A stretch of DNA of 64,000 nt from Candidatus Binatia bacterium (GCA_035631035.1 DASQJL010000042.1:20605-84604), one strand, 5' to 3'. Shown: positions 8,315 through 17,330, numbered from the stretch's first letter. The notes: generated from the letters alone by a model not told the origin. A program made the numbers and translations.

Positions 8315-9965
8315 AGCCTACCTGACCGAGCGCCTCGCGGCCGCGGTCGGGAAGGCGGGGTTCACGCTGCCCGAGGGGACCGCGGTCGAGGTCGAGGTGC
8401 CGCGCGAGGGGAGCCACGGCGACTGGGCGTCGGCGGTGGCGCTCTCCCTGGCCAAGGCCTCCCGGCGTCCGCCGCGCGAGGTGGCGAACGCGATCGTGGC
8501 CGCGCTGGACGTCGAGGGGGGCGTGCTCGACAAGGTCGAGCTCGCCGGGCCCGGCTTCATCAATTTCCGCCTCGCCGCTCCGTGGCTCCAGGACGCGGTG
8601 CGCCGGATCCTCGGCGACCCCGCCGGCTACGGCGCCTCGGAGTCGGGGCGCGGAGAGCGGATCCTCGTCGAATACGTCAGCGCCAATCCCACCGGCCCGC
8701 TCAACATCGTGAGCGCGCGCGCCGCCTCCTTCGGCGACTCCCTGATCCGCATCCTGAACGCGGCGGGCTACCGCGCCGACGGGGAGTTCTACGTGAACGA
8801 CTCGGGGCTCCAGGCCGAGCTCTTCGGGGCCTCGGTGCGCACGCGCTACTGCGAGGCGCGGGGGCTGCCCGCGCCGGAGATCCCGGAGGAGGGCTACGCG
8901 GGCGGCTACGTCGCCGAGGTGGCCGCGCGGCTGGAGGAGGCCCCGGCGTCGGAATGGCTGAAGCTTCCGGAGCGGGAGCAGCGCGCCGCCTTCGGCGCCG
9001 CCGCGATCGATCTCATGGTCGCGCGGCAGAGGGCGCAGCTCGAGCAGTTCGGCGTGCGGATGGAGCGGTGGTTCCGGGAATCGGAGCTCCACCGGGAGGG
9101 GCGCGTCCTGGCCGAGCTGGAGCGGCTCCGCGCGAGCGGGCACGTCTACGAGAAGGACGGCGCCGTCTGGTTCCGGTCCACTTCGTTCGGCGATCAGGAG
9201 GACCGGGTGATCGTCCGCTCGAACGGCATCCCGACCTATTTCCTCCCGGACATCGCCTACCACGACGACAAGCTCTCGCGGGGCTATTCGCGCGCCATCG
9301 ATTTGTGGGGGCCCGACCACCACGGCCACATCCAGCGGATGAAGGCGGCGCTCCAGTCGCTGGGGTACGGCCCCGAGCGCTTCGACGTGATCACGCTCCA
9401 GTGGGTGAAGCTGATGCGCGGCGGCGAGGTCGTGAAGATGTCCAAGCGCGCCGGCGAGTTCGTCACCATGGAGGAGCTGGTCGAGGAGGTCGGCGTGGAC
9501 GCCGCGCGCTTCTTCTTCCTCATGCGGCGGGCCGAGAGCCCGATGGATTTCGACCTGGAGCTGGCGGTCAAGCGGAGCGAGGAGAATCCGGTCTACTACG
9601 TCCAGTACGCGCACGCCCGGATCTTCCACGTGCTCGAGTACGCCCAGCACCAGGGCGTGCCCGAGCCCGACGTCGCCCAGGCCCGCCTCGAGCTCCTGTG
9701 CGAGCCCGAGACCGAGGCGCTCCTCCGCGCGCTCGCCTCTTTTCCCTCGCTGCTGGCCGCCGCGGCCCGGACCCGGGAGCCTCACCGGGTTCCGCAGTAC
9801 CTGAAGGAGCTGGCGGCGAAATTCCATGCGTTCTACCACTTCCATCGCGTGGTCGGGACCGATCCCGACACGACCGCGGCGCGCCTGCTCCTCACCCGGG
9901 CGACGGGCGCCGTGCTGAAGCGCGGGCTCTCCCTGATGGGCGTGAGCGCGCCGGAGGCGATGTAG
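8295..9965 (+). CDS. argS: Arginyl-tRNA synthetase
   Basis: About 556 residues, a class I synthetase. The N-terminal Add1-like domain is followed by the catalytic core with ANPTGP near residue 130 and a KMSKRAGEF signature near 381, then the anticodon-binding domain. Where ArgS normally has the HxGH (HIGH) motif after ANPTGPL, this protein reads NIVS, so both histidines are missing. I prefer GTG 8295 because GGGGTGA ends nine bases before it; GTG 8283 is the alternative. Both overlap rsfS. The stop overlaps the GTG of the kinase gene (TAGTG). Confidence 0.9.
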   Translation: MNSWPIEAYLTERLAAAVGKAGFTLPEGTAVEVEVPREGSHGDWASAVALSLAKASRRPPREVANAIVAALDVEGGVLDKVELAGPGFINFRLAAPWLQDAVRRILGDPAGYGASESGRGERILVEYVSANPTGPLNIVSARAASFGDSLIRILNAAGYRADGEFYVNDSGLQAELFGASVRTRYCEARGLPAPEIPEEGYAGGYVAEVAARLEEAPASEWLKLPEREQRAAFGAAAIDLMVARQRAQLEQFGVRMERWFRESELHREGRVLAELERLRASGHVYEKDGAVWFRSTSFGDQEDRVIVRSNGIPTYFLPDIAYHDDKLSRGYSRAIDLWGPDHHGHIQRMKAALQSLGYGPERFDVITLQWVKLMRGGEVVKMSKRAGEFVTMEELVEEVGVDAARFFFLMRRAESPMDFDLELAVKRSEENPVYYVQYAHARIFHVLEYAQHQGVPEPDVAQARLELLCEPETEALLRALASFPSLLAAAARTREPHRVPQYLKELAAKFHAFYHFHRVVGTDPDTTAARLLLTRATGAVLKRGLSLMGVSAPEAM

Positions 9966-10894
9966 TGGGCATCGCGGTCGTCGGCTCGCTGGGTCTCGAC
10001 ACGATCCAGACACCCAAGGGCAGGGTGGAGGAGGTGCTCGGCGGCTCGGCCGCCTACTTCGCGCTGGCGGCCCGGCATTTCGCGCCGGTGCACCTCGTGG
10101 CCGTCGTGGGCTCCGACTTCCCGGCCGAGGCCCGCGCGGCGCTCACCCTGCCGGACCTGGACCTCTCCGGCCTCGAGATCGCCCCCGGGCGCACCTTCCG
10201 GTGGGAAGGGGTCTACAGCGAGGACATGAACACGCGGCGCACGGTGCGCACCGAGCTCAACGTCTTCGAGCACTTCCGGCCCGAGCTGCCCGCCGCCGTG
10301 CGGCAGCTGCGCGACGTCTTCCTCGCCAACATCGATCCGGTCCTCCAGCGCGACGTCCTGGCGCAGTTCACGAGCCCGCGCCTCGTCCTGGCCGACACCA
10401 TGAACTACTGGATCGCGAACAAGCGCGACGAGCTCCTCGAGACGCTGAAGCGCGTCCGCATCCTCCTGATCAACGAGGAGGAGGCGCGCGAGCTCACGGG
10501 CGAGTCGCTCACCCACAAGGCCGCGCGCGCGATCCTCGCGCTCGGGCCCGAGACGGTGGTGGTCAAGATGGGGGAGCACGGCGCCTTTCTCCAGAGCCGG
10601 GGGGAGTACTTCGCCTGTCCGGCGTTTCCCCTGGAGACGGTGGTGGACCCGACCGGCGCGGGGGACACGTTCGCCGGCGGCTTCATGGGCGCGCTCACGC
10701 GGATGGGACGGCTCACCGAGGCCAATCTCCGACGCGCCGTGGTCTACGGCTGCGTGCTCGCGTCGTACGCCGTCGAGGAGTTCAGCGTCGGCGCGCTCCT
10801 GCGCGTGGAGCGCGGCGAAGTGCTGCGCCGCGCCGAGGCGATCACGGCGATGACACGCGTCAGCCTGGACAACACGGCGCGCGTCCTGCGGTGA
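9965..10894 (+). CDS. PfkB-family carbohydrate/nucleoside kinase
   Basis: 309 residues from GTG 9965. It shows the PfkB N-terminal GGSAAYFALAAR signature and the C-terminal DPTGAGDTFAGGF signature with the catalytic Asp. PfkB kinases phosphorylate sugars or nucleosides (ribokinase, adenosine kinase and others); the substrate cannot be read from the sequence. It starts within the argS stop codon and is the last gene of the run that begins at the 6834 promoter. Confidence 0.85.
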   Translation: MGIAVVGSLGLDTIQTPKGRVEEVLGGSAAYFALAARHFAPVHLVAVVGSDFPAEARAALTLPDLDLSGLEIAPGRTFRWEGVYSEDMNTRRTVRTELNVFEHFRPELPAAVRQLRDVFLANIDPVLQRDVLAQFTSPRLVLADTMNYWIANKRDELLETLKRVRILLINEEEARELTGESLTHKAARAILALGPETVVVKMGEHGAFLQSRGEYFACPAFPLETVVDPTGAGDTFAGGFMGALTRMGRLTEANLRRAVVYGCVLASYAVEEFSVGALLRVERGEVLRRAEAITAMTRVSLDNTARVLR

Positions 10895-10898
10895 CCTC

Positions 10899-10921
10899 CG
10901 GGCCGCGCGCGACCCGGCCCG
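10899..10921. repeat. Inverted repeat after the PfkB kinase gene
   Basis: CGGGCC (10899-10904) and GGCCCG (10916-10921) are separated by 11 bases. The repeat begins five bases after the kinase stop and lies about 140 bases upstream of the sigma-54 promoter at 11050. It could be a terminator stem without a T-run or a binding site for the activator encoded at 13.5 kb; the sequence does not decide. Confidence 0.35.
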
Positions 10922-11049
10922 AAGCGCCGGAGAACGCCCGCTCCGACGCCGACGGCGCCTCGACGCCGCCCGCGCGCGTCGCGCTCCGCGCTCCCTGCTT
11001 CCGCTCCCGCGCCCGACACGCGTTAGCTCTTTATACGGACGGTGCGCGC

Positions 11050-11065
11050 TGGCACACTCGTTGCG
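11050..11065 (+). promoter_or_regulatory. Sigma-54 (RpoN) promoter, TGGCAC-N5-TTGC
   Basis: TGGCAC (11050-11055), five bases, then TTGC (11061-11064): the GG and GC doublets have the required 10-base separation and both cores match consensus. The site is in non-coding DNA 50 bases before the HD-GYP start, leaving a leader of about 40 bases with a GAGGA ribosome site. An enhancer-binding activator is encoded two genes downstream. Confidence 0.65.
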
Positions 11066-11114
11066 GTTCGCCAATCCCTTGCACCGCCGAAACCAACGAA
11101 CGCGAGGACCACCG

Positions 11115-12476
11115 ATGCACGTGATCACGTCGCTTCCGTCCTCCACGGCATTCGCTCGCTCGCGCTCCATCGCCGCGCGCGTCGCCTGGTTCGTCGTCCC
11201 GTCGTTCCTGGCCGCGCTCCCGGTGCTGCTCGCGCTCTTCGGCGGCCCCGAGGTGAAGCAGACGCGGCCCGACCTGCTGGGCGTCGTGGTCTGGTTCGTG
11301 CTCCTCGTCGTGGCCGAGTCGCACCCCGTCCCGCTGCCGCGCGGCGGCACCATCACGATCGCCTCGGTGCTCGACGTGGGCGCCATCCTGCTGTTCGGTC
11401 CGTGGGTGGCGGGCGCGCTCGATCTCCTCACCGCCATCCCGGCGCAGCTCTTCCTCCTGCGCGAGCGGCCCGCGGCCGCCATGCTCAACGGAGGCATCTA
11501 CGCCTCGACCACCATTCTGGCCGGATCGGCGTATCTCGCGGCGGGCGGCGCCCTGGGCGCGCCGCGGCTCCACGATTTCCTCCCGATCCTGATCGCGGGA
11601 GCCCTCTACTACGCGGTCAACACGGGGTGGGTGAGCCTCCTCGTCGGCGCGAACACGCAGGAGTCGCCCCGGACCATCTGGCGGCAGCAGTTCCGGGACG
11701 GGCTCCTCCAGCACGCGCTGGCGATCGGGTTCGGGCTCCTCTTCGCGCAGGTGCGGGTCGTGGCCGGCATCCCGGGCGTGCTCCTCCTCACGGTCCCGCT
11801 CTTCCTGGCCCGCTACGCGCTCCGGCTCTACGCCGACCTGCGCGAGGACCTGGTCGGATTCGTGCGGGCGCTCTCCACGGCGCTGGATGCGGTCGACCCC
11901 TACACGCACCGCCACTCGGTGCGGGTCGCGGGCTATTCGGTGCGCGTGGCGCGCCACCTCGCGCTTCCCGAATCGGAAGTCGAGATGATCCACTACGCGG
12001 CGCTGGTGCACGACATCGGGAAGATCGCGCAGCGCCCCGACGTCATCCGCAAGCCGACCCCGCTCACCGAGGAGGAGCGGCTGCTCATGATGCGCCACCC
12101 CGAGGCGGGGGCGAAGATCGTGGAGCAGATCCGCGCGCTCCGCTCCGCGGCCGAGATGGTGCGCACGCATCACTGGCGGCCCGACGGGCAGGGGTATCCG
12201 TCGGGGCTCACCGAGGCGGAAGTGCCGCTGGGGGCCCGCATCATTCACGTGTGCGACGCGTTCGACGCGATGACCTCGGACCGCTCCTACCGCCGCGGCC
12301 TTCCGGTCGCGTGCGCGCTGGCCGAGCTCTCGGCCAAGGCGGGGACCGAATTCGACGAGGAGATCGTGGCCGCGCTCGTGCAGCTCCACGAGGGGGGCGC
12401 GCTCGAGGGGGTGCGCGAGGCGGGGGAGCACGCCGACGAGATCTTCCTTCCCGAAGCCGAGCCCGAGCCTCGATGA
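11115..12476 (+). CDS. HD-GYP domain membrane protein, putative cyclic-di-GMP phosphodiesterase
   Basis: 453 residues. Residues ~1-250 form a multi-helix membrane domain related to that of the histidine kinase at 3.6 kb. The C-terminal domain is HD-GYP: DPYTHRHSVRV, VHDIGKIAQRP, HPEAGAKIVEQI, HHWRPDGQGYPSGL and DAFDAMTSDRSY. These domains hydrolyse c-di-GMP or cGAMP to linear products. The start is ATG 11115 with GAGGA six bases upstream; the frame is open to a TTG at 11061, but that codon is the -12 box of the sigma-54 promoter. The stop overlaps the ATG of purM. The signal sensed is unknown. Confidence 0.86.
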   Translation: MHVITSLPSSTAFARSRSIAARVAWFVVPSFLAALPVLLALFGGPEVKQTRPDLLGVVVWFVLLVVAESHPVPLPRGGTITIASVLDVGAILLFGPWVAGALDLLTAIPAQLFLLRERPAAAMLNGGIYASTTILAGSAYLAAGGALGAPRLHDFLPILIAGALYYAVNTGWVSLLVGANTQESPRTIWRQQFRDGLLQHALAIGFGLLFAQVRVVAGIPGVLLLTVPLFLARYALRLYADLREDLVGFVRALSTALDAVDPYTHRHSVRVAGYSVRVARHLALPESEVEMIHYAALVHDIGKIAQRPDVIRKPTPLTEEERLLMMRHPEAGAKIVEQIRALRSAAEMVRTHHWRPDGQGYPSGLTEAEVPLGARIIHVCDAFDAMTSDRSYRRGLPVACALAELSAKAGTEFDEEIVAALVQLHEGGALEGVREAGEHADEIFLPEAEPEPR

Positions 12477-13495
12477 GCCGCTACGAGGACGCCGGCGTCA
12501 ACATCCGGAAGGGAGAGGAAGCGGTCGCGCGCATCCGGGACCTCTGCCGCTCCACCTTCGGTCCCGGGGTTCTGGGCGACGTGGGGCTCTTCGCGGGCGC
12601 GTACCGGGTTCCGGGGATGCCCGGACAGGTGCTGCTCTCCAGCATCGACGGGGTCGGCACCAAGCTCAAGGTCGCGATCCTCTGCGACCGCCACGACACG
12701 GTCGGGTACGACCTCGTCTGCCACTCCGCAAACGACATCCTCGTGCACGGCGCCACGCCGCTCTTCTTCCTCGACTACATCGCCATGGGGGCTCTCGATC
12801 CGGTCCGTGTCGAGCGCCTCGTCCAGGGCCTCGCGCGCGGATGCCGCGAGGTCGGCTGCGCCCTGATCGGCGGGGAGACGGCTGAGATGCCGGGGCTCTA
12901 CGCGGCGGGCGACTACGACCTCGCGGGGGCGATCGTCGGCATCGCCGCCGAGCGCGACCTGGTTCGCGGCGAGGGGATCGCGCCGGGGGACGTCGTGCTC
13001 GGCCTGCCGAGCGCGGGCCTCCATACGAACGGCTACTCGCTCGCGCGGAAGATCCTCTTCGAGACGCTGCACCTCCGCGCGGGAGACCGCTTTCCGGGCG
13101 CCGAGGAGTCGGTGGGAGAGCTGCTGCTCGCGCCGCACCTCTACTACGGCACCGACGTGAGGATCGCGCGCGCCGCGGGGACGGTGCGCGGGATGGCGCA
13201 CGTCACCGGCGGCGGCATTCCGGGAAACCTGGTCCGCATCCTCCCCGAGGGGGCCCGCGCGGAGATCAAGCTCGGATCGTGGACCGTGCCGCACGTCTTC
13301 CGCGCGCTCGTCGAAGCGGGAGGGGTCCCCGATGCCGAAGCGTACGAAGTGTGGAACATGGGGCTGGGGCTGCTGCTCGTGGTCCCGGAGGCCGATGCGA
13401 ACGCGATCGAGCGGGCGCTCGCGCGCGAGCACCGCGCCTGCCGGCGTGTCGGCTCCATCGCCGCCGGCCCGCGCGAGGTGCGCCTGATTTCGTAG
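12473..13495 (+). CDS. purM: Phosphoribosylformylglycinamidine cyclo-ligase (AIR synthetase)
   Basis: 340 residues, typical PurM length. It opens with [10 protein letters not shown], has [10 protein letters not shown] (ATP/metal-binding), the GGETAEMPG segment and [10 protein letters not shown] near residue 243. It closes FGAM to AIR in purine synthesis. The ATG at 12473 shares bases with the HD-GYP stop (ATGA). It is separated by 6.6 kb from the purB-purF run, and its place between an HD-GYP protein and a sigma-54 activator is unusual for a housekeeping gene. Confidence 0.95.
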   Translation: MSRYEDAGVNIRKGEEAVARIRDLCRSTFGPGVLGDVGLFAGAYRVPGMPGQVLLSSIDGVGTKLKVAILCDRHDTVGYDLVCHSANDILVHGATPLFFLDYIAMGALDPVRVERLVQGLARGCREVGCALIGGETAEMPGLYAAGDYDLAGAIVGIAAERDLVRGEGIAPGDVVLGLPSAGLHTNGYSLARKILFETLHLRAGDRFPGAEESVGELLLAPHLYYGTDVRIARAAGTVRGMAHVTGGGIPGNLVRILPEGARAEIKLGSWTVPHVFRALVEAGGVPDAEAYEVWNMGLGLLLVVPEADANAIERALAREHRACRRVGSIAAGPREVRLIS

Positions 13496-13530
13496 GCTTC
13501 GGATCCGAGAGGGAGCGGGTGGAGGGGAGC

Positions 13531-14580
13531 GTGGTGGAACCTATCCAAGTCGAGGCGGACCGGCCCCTGCCGCTTCCCGCGCTCGCGCCCGGCGGACCCG
13601 GGCCCTACGCCGCCGCCCTCGGGATCGTCGGCTCGAGCGCGGCGCTCCGCGCCCTCTGCGAGCGGATCGCCGCGCACGCGCGGAGCAGCGCGACCGTGCT
13701 CATCCGCGGCGAGACCGGCTCGGGCAAGGAGCTCGTGGCCCGCGCCCTCCACCGCTTGAGCCCGCGCGCCGGACGCGCCTTCCTGCCGCACAACTTCGCC
13801 TCCATTCCCGACTCGCTCGTGGAGAGCGAGCTCTTCGGGCACGCGCGCGGAGCGTTCACCGGGGCGCACGCCGACCGGCCGGGGCTGTTCGAGCTGGCGG
13901 ACGGCGGCACCCTTTTCCTCGACGAGATCGGCGACGCGAGCCCATCGGTCCAGAGCCGGCTGCTCCGCGTCCTCCAGGAAGGGGAAGTGCGGCGGGTGGG
14001 GGACGGGAGGTCGCGCCGCGTGGACGTGCGGATCGTCGCCGCCACGCACCGCGATCTCGCGGCCGAAGCGCGCGCCGGCCGCTTCCGCGCCGATCTCTAC
14101 TACCGGCTGCACGTCCTGGCGCTGGACGTGCCGCCGCTTCGCGATCGCCGCTCGGACGTGCCGGCCCTGGCGGCGCACATCTTGGAGTCCCTCGCGCGCC
14201 GCGACGCGCTCGCCGTCCGCGGCGTCCATCCGGCCGCGCTCGAGCTCCTGCTCGCCCACGACTGGCCGGGAAACGTGCGCGAGCTGGAGGCGGTGCTGAC
14301 CCGCGCCGCCCACGGCGCCGGCTCCGGCGGCGTGATCGGGCCCGAGGCGCTCGGTCCCGAGATCGGCCAGCGCCCCCTCCTGGTGCGCGAGCGGCACGCC
14401 ACGCTGCGCGGCCGCACGCTCGCGTACGAAGCGGAGCTGATCCGCACCGCGCTCGACGCGCATCGCGGGAACCGCTCGCGGGCCGCGCGCTCGCTCGGTC
14501 TCACGCGGCAGGGACTGTGGAAGAAGATGCGCCGGCTCGGGGTGCGCGCGAACGGAGATCCGATCGAAGCGGCCGATTGA
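13531..14580 (+). CDS. Sigma-54-dependent transcriptional activator without receiver domain
   Basis: About 349 residues. An AAA+ sigma-54 interaction domain carries Walker A GETGSGKE, the sigma-54 contact loop GAFTGA, Walker B LFLDEIGD and the sensor region WPGNVRELE; a Fis-type helix-turn-helix lies at the C-terminus ([20 protein letters not shown]). Only ~35 residues precede the AAA+ core, so there is no phospho-acceptor or ligand domain: a PspF-like layout whose control must come from partners or expression level. Start choice among GTG 13519, 13531 and 13534; GGAGGGG at 13521-13527 favours 13531 or 13534. It is probably transcribed from the sigma-54 promoter at 11050 and may activate it. 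Confidence 0.87.
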   Translation: MVEPIQVEADRPLPLPALAPGGPGPYAAALGIVGSSAALRALCERIAAHARSSATVLIRGETGSGKELVARALHRLSPRAGRAFLPHNFASIPDSLVESELFGHARGAFTGAHADRPGLFELADGGTLFLDEIGDASPSVQSRLLRVLQEGEVRRVGDGRSRRVDVRIVAATHRDLAAEARAGRFRADLYYRLHVLALDVPPLRDRRSDVPALAAHILESLARRDALAVRGVHPAALELLLAHDWPGNVRELEAVLTRAAHGAGSGGVIGPEALGPEIGQRPLLVRERHATLRGRTLAYEAELIRTALDAHRGNRSRAARSLGLTRQGLWKKMRRLGVRANGDPIEAAD

Positions 14581-14582
14581 CC

Positions 14583-14610
14583 TTGATTTCGCCGGTCGCA
14601 TTTCTATACT
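14583..14610 (+). promoter_or_regulatory. Candidate housekeeping promoter, TTGATT-N16-TATACT
   Basis: TTGATT (14583-14588) and TATACT (14605-14610) with a 16-base spacer, in the 105-base gap before the oxidoreductase gene. The arrangement closely matches the one upstream of tdh at 53945. Confidence 0.5.
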
Positions 14611-14685
14611 CGCGCGACATCGTCGTTTCCCTTTCGTCCGCCGCCAGCTCGCACCGCGCGGCGGGCGCTCCTCGGGAGGAAACCC

Positions 14686-15699
14686 TTGGCCAAGCGTCCC
14701 CTGCGGATCGGCGTGATCGGGGCCGGCCTCGTCACGCAGATCAATCATCTCCCGGCGCTCAAGAAGCGCCGCGACGCCGAAGTGGTCGCGGTCTGCGACG
14801 ACGACGGGGAAAAGGCCCGCATGGTCGCGCGGCACTTCGGCATCGCCCGCACGCTCACCGACTACGAGACGCTGCTCCGGAGCGACGAGGTCGAGGCGGT
14901 GATCGTCGCGACCCCGAACCATCTGCACGCGCCGATGGTGCTGGCCGCGATGGGCTACGGCAAGCACGTCCTCTGCGAGAAGCCGCCGGCCCGCACCGCC
15001 GCCGAGGCGGAGCAGATGGCGGAGGCCGCGCGCCGCTCCGGCTGCATCCTGATGTACGCGATGAACAATCGGTTCCGCACCGACGTCCAGCTCCTCCGGG
15101 GCTACATGGAGCGGCGCGAATTCGGCACCATCTTCTACGCGAAGACCGGCTGGCTGCGGCGGCGCACGGCGCAGCGCGGCCCCGCGTGGTACCAGAACAA
15201 GCGCAGCTCGGGAGGCGGCGTCCTCATGGACCTCGGCGTCCAGATGCTCGATCTCTCCCTGTGGCTCCTGGGGAATCCCCAGGTGGCGTCCGTCACGGCC
15301 ACCAAGTACGTGACCGATCCGCGCGAGGACGTCGAGGACACGGTCGCGGCGTTCCTGGTGCTGGACAGCGGGGCGGCGCTGACGCTCGAGGTGAGCTGGG
15401 CGCTCCTGCTGGAGAAGAACTTCCCCTATCTGAACCTGTTCGGCACGCACGGCGCGGCCCTCCTGAACCCCTTCCGGGTGCACAAGGAGCTGGGGGGGAA
15501 CCTCCTCGACGTGACGCCGCCCCTGGAGTCGAAGAACGTCTACAAACAGTCGTACGAAGCGGAGCTCGACCACTTCATCCGATGCGTCACGCAGGGCGAG
15601 CGGCCCGTGGGCACGCCCGAAGAAGGTCTCCAGCTCATGCGGGTCATCGACGCCATCTACCAGTCCGCTGAGAGCCGCCGCGAGGTCCGCCTCCATTAG
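14686..15699 (+). CDS. Gfo/Idh/MocA-family oxidoreductase
   Basis: 337 residues. An N-terminal Rossmann fold (IGVIGAGLVTQ) is followed by the family's CEKPPARTAAEAE segment with the catalytic-region Lys, and a C-terminal beta-sheet domain including GGGVLMDLGVQMLDL. Members oxidise or reduce sugars and related polyols with NAD(P); the substrate is not predictable here. The start is TTG 14686 with GGGAGGAAA upstream, and no better start lies nearby. The gene abuts lnt. Confidence 0.85.
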   Translation: MAKRPLRIGVIGAGLVTQINHLPALKKRRDAEVVAVCDDDGEKARMVARHFGIARTLTDYETLLRSDEVEAVIVATPNHLHAPMVLAAMGYGKHVLCEKPPARTAAEAEQMAEAARRSGCILMYAMNNRFRTDVQLLRGYMERREFGTIFYAKTGWLRRRTAQRGPAWYQNKRSSGGGVLMDLGVQMLDLSLWLLGNPQVASVTATKYVTDPREDVEDTVAAFLVLDSGAALTLEVSWALLLEKNFPYLNLFGTHGAALLNPFRVHKELGGNLLDVTPPLESKNVYKQSYEAELDHFIRCVTQGERPVGTPEEGLQLMRVIDAIYQSAESRREVRLH

Positions 15700-17254
15700 A
15701 TCGGCGCGCGCGCCCCTGGCCGCGGCCGCGTCGGGCATCCTCGCCAGCCTCGCCTTCCCCTCGGCATCGCTCTGGCCGCTGATCTTCGTCGCGCTGGTGC
15801 CGCTGTTCCTGGTGCTGGCTACGGGCTCGCCCGGGCCGCGCGATCCCGAACCCGCCTCCCGCGGCGTGCGCTGGGCGCCGTGGCTCATGGGGACCGTCTT
15901 CTACGCGCTCACGTTCTGGTGGATCGTCCGCCTGCCGGTCGCGGCGATGACGCATCCCTGGCTCATCTACCCGGGCCTGCTCGCGCTGGGACTCTACCTC
16001 GGCCTCTACGTCGCGCTCTTCGGCTGGCTGGTGCGCTTCGTGCGGCGCCGGCTCGGCTGGCCGGTGCTCGCGCTGGCGCCGTTCGCCTGGTGCGTGGCGG
16101 AGTGGCTCAAGTCCTCGGGAGAGCTGGGGTGTCCCTGGGGGAACTTGGGAACCGCGCTCGCCGAGCATCCGGCCTGGATCCAGGGCGCCTCCATCGCCGG
16201 GGCTCCGGGGCTCTCCTTCTGGGTCGTCTCGGTAAACGCGCTGGTCGCGGCCATCCTCCTCGCGCGCCGCTGGTCCTCGCGGATCGGGCTCGCGATGATC
16301 CTCACGGCCGCCGTCGGCGTCCCCGTGTTCTGGGGAGCCGCGCGGCTCAAGACGCAGCCCCCGCCGCCGCTGGTGCAGGTCGCCATCGTGCAGCCGAACG
16401 TGGGGAGCCATGAGAAGTGGGTCCCGGCGCTTCAAGACTCGGTCACCGCGCGCGTGGAGCGGCTCACGCGCGAGGCGGCGGCGGCCGTCCCGGCGCCGAC
16501 CGTCATCCTCTGGCCCGAGACGGCGCTTCCGTACTACGTGCGGGTGGAGCCGCTCAAGCTGCAGCGGCTGATCGCCCTCGCGAAGGAGGTGAAGCGCCCC
16601 ATCCTGGCCGGCTATCCCGACGCGAAGCTGAACGCGCAGGGTGACGTGCTCACCTACAACGCGGCGGGCCTCGTCCTGCCGGCGGGGGCGATCGTCGGGC
16701 AGTACGAGAAGATCCACCTCGTTCCCTTCGGAGAGCGCATCCCGTTCCAGGGCTTCTTTCCGTTCCTGGGATCGATCGACCTGGGCCAGGCGGAGTGGAC
16801 GCCGGGAACGCGCCCGTTCGTCTTCCGCCGCGCGGGACCGGCGTTCGGCGTGCTCATCTGCTTCGAGTCGATCTTCCCGGATCACACCCGCCGCTATGCG
16901 CTCGAGGGGGCGCAGTACCTGGTCAACATCACGAACGACGAGTGGTTCGGGCGGACGGCCGGGCCGATCCAGCACGCCGACCTGGCGATCCTCCGTTCGG
17001 TCGAGCTGGGGATGGGTCTCGCGCGCGCGGCGAACACCGGCGTCTCGATGCTCATCGATCCCTACGGTCGCGTCGAGGCGCGCACGCCGCTCTTCGCCGA
17101 GGCGGTGCTGGCCGGCACCGTGAAGACCGGGATCGGGCCCACGACCTTCACGCGCTGGGGCGATTGGATCTCGATGCTCTCGCTCGCGGTGACGCTGATC
17201 TTGGTCGCGGTCGCGTGGTTCCGGGGCGTTGACAGGCGGACCAGGCTCCGGTAG
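15695..17254 (+). CDS. lnt: Apolipoprotein N-acyltransferase (non-canonical start)
   Basis: Lnt adds the third acyl chain to outer-membrane lipoproteins in the inner membrane. Several N-terminal membrane helices are followed by a nitrilase-like domain with the triad Glu (LWPETALPYY, ~273), Lys (YEKIHLVPFGERIPF, ~339) and Cys (GVLICFESIF, ~389), close to the E. coli numbering. A C-terminal helix is present. The first helix (ASGILASLAFPSASLWPLIF) lies upstream of the first GTG in frame (15797), which would delete it. No ATG, GTG or TTG precedes it; candidates are ATT 15695 (GAGG nine bases upstream, overlapping the previous stop), CTG 15668 and CTG 15716. Using 15695 gives 519 residues against about 512 in E. 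coli. Confidence 0.85.
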   Translation: MRSARAPLAAAASGILASLAFPSASLWPLIFVALVPLFLVLATGSPGPRDPEPASRGVRWAPWLMGTVFYALTFWWIVRLPVAAMTHPWLIYPGLLALGLYLGLYVALFGWLVRFVRRRLGWPVLALAPFAWCVAEWLKSSGELGCPWGNLGTALAEHPAWIQGASIAGAPGLSFWVVSVNALVAAILLARRWSSRIGLAMILTAAVGVPVFWGAARLKTQPPPPLVQVAIVQPNVGSHEKWVPALQDSVTARVERLTREAAAAVPAPTVILWPETALPYYVRVEPLKLQRLIALAKEVKRPILAGYPDAKLNAQGDVLTYNAAGLVLPAGAIVGQYEKIHLVPFGERIPFQGFFPFLGSIDLGQAEWTPGTRPFVFRRAGPAFGVLICFESIFPDHTRRYALEGAQYLVNITNDEWFGRTAGPIQHADLAILRSVELGMGLARAANTGVSMLIDPYGRVEARTPLFAEAVLAGTVKTGIGPTTFTRWGDWISMLSLAVTLILVAVAWFRGVDRRTRLR

Positions 17255-17257
17255 GGT
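17229..17257 (+). promoter_or_regulatory. Housekeeping promoter, TTGACA-N17-TAGGGT
   Basis: A perfect TTGACA (17229-17234) plus TAGGGT (17252-17257) at 17-base spacing. It overlaps the end of lnt and lies 74 bases before the EcfT-like gene, so it probably drives the long overlapping run from there through truA, the protease and the purine genes. Confidence 0.55.
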
Positions 17258-17330
17258 GGGGCTTCAGGTGGGGCGCGCGAGCGCATCCGCCTCCGACGGC
17301 ACGCCAAGTCCAGAGGAACGGCAAGCGACA

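Noticed and set aside
11031..11037. TTATACG as a sigma-70 -10 box upstream of the HD-GYP gene
   Set aside because: No -35 box at suitable distance; the sigma-54 match at 11050 explains the region better.
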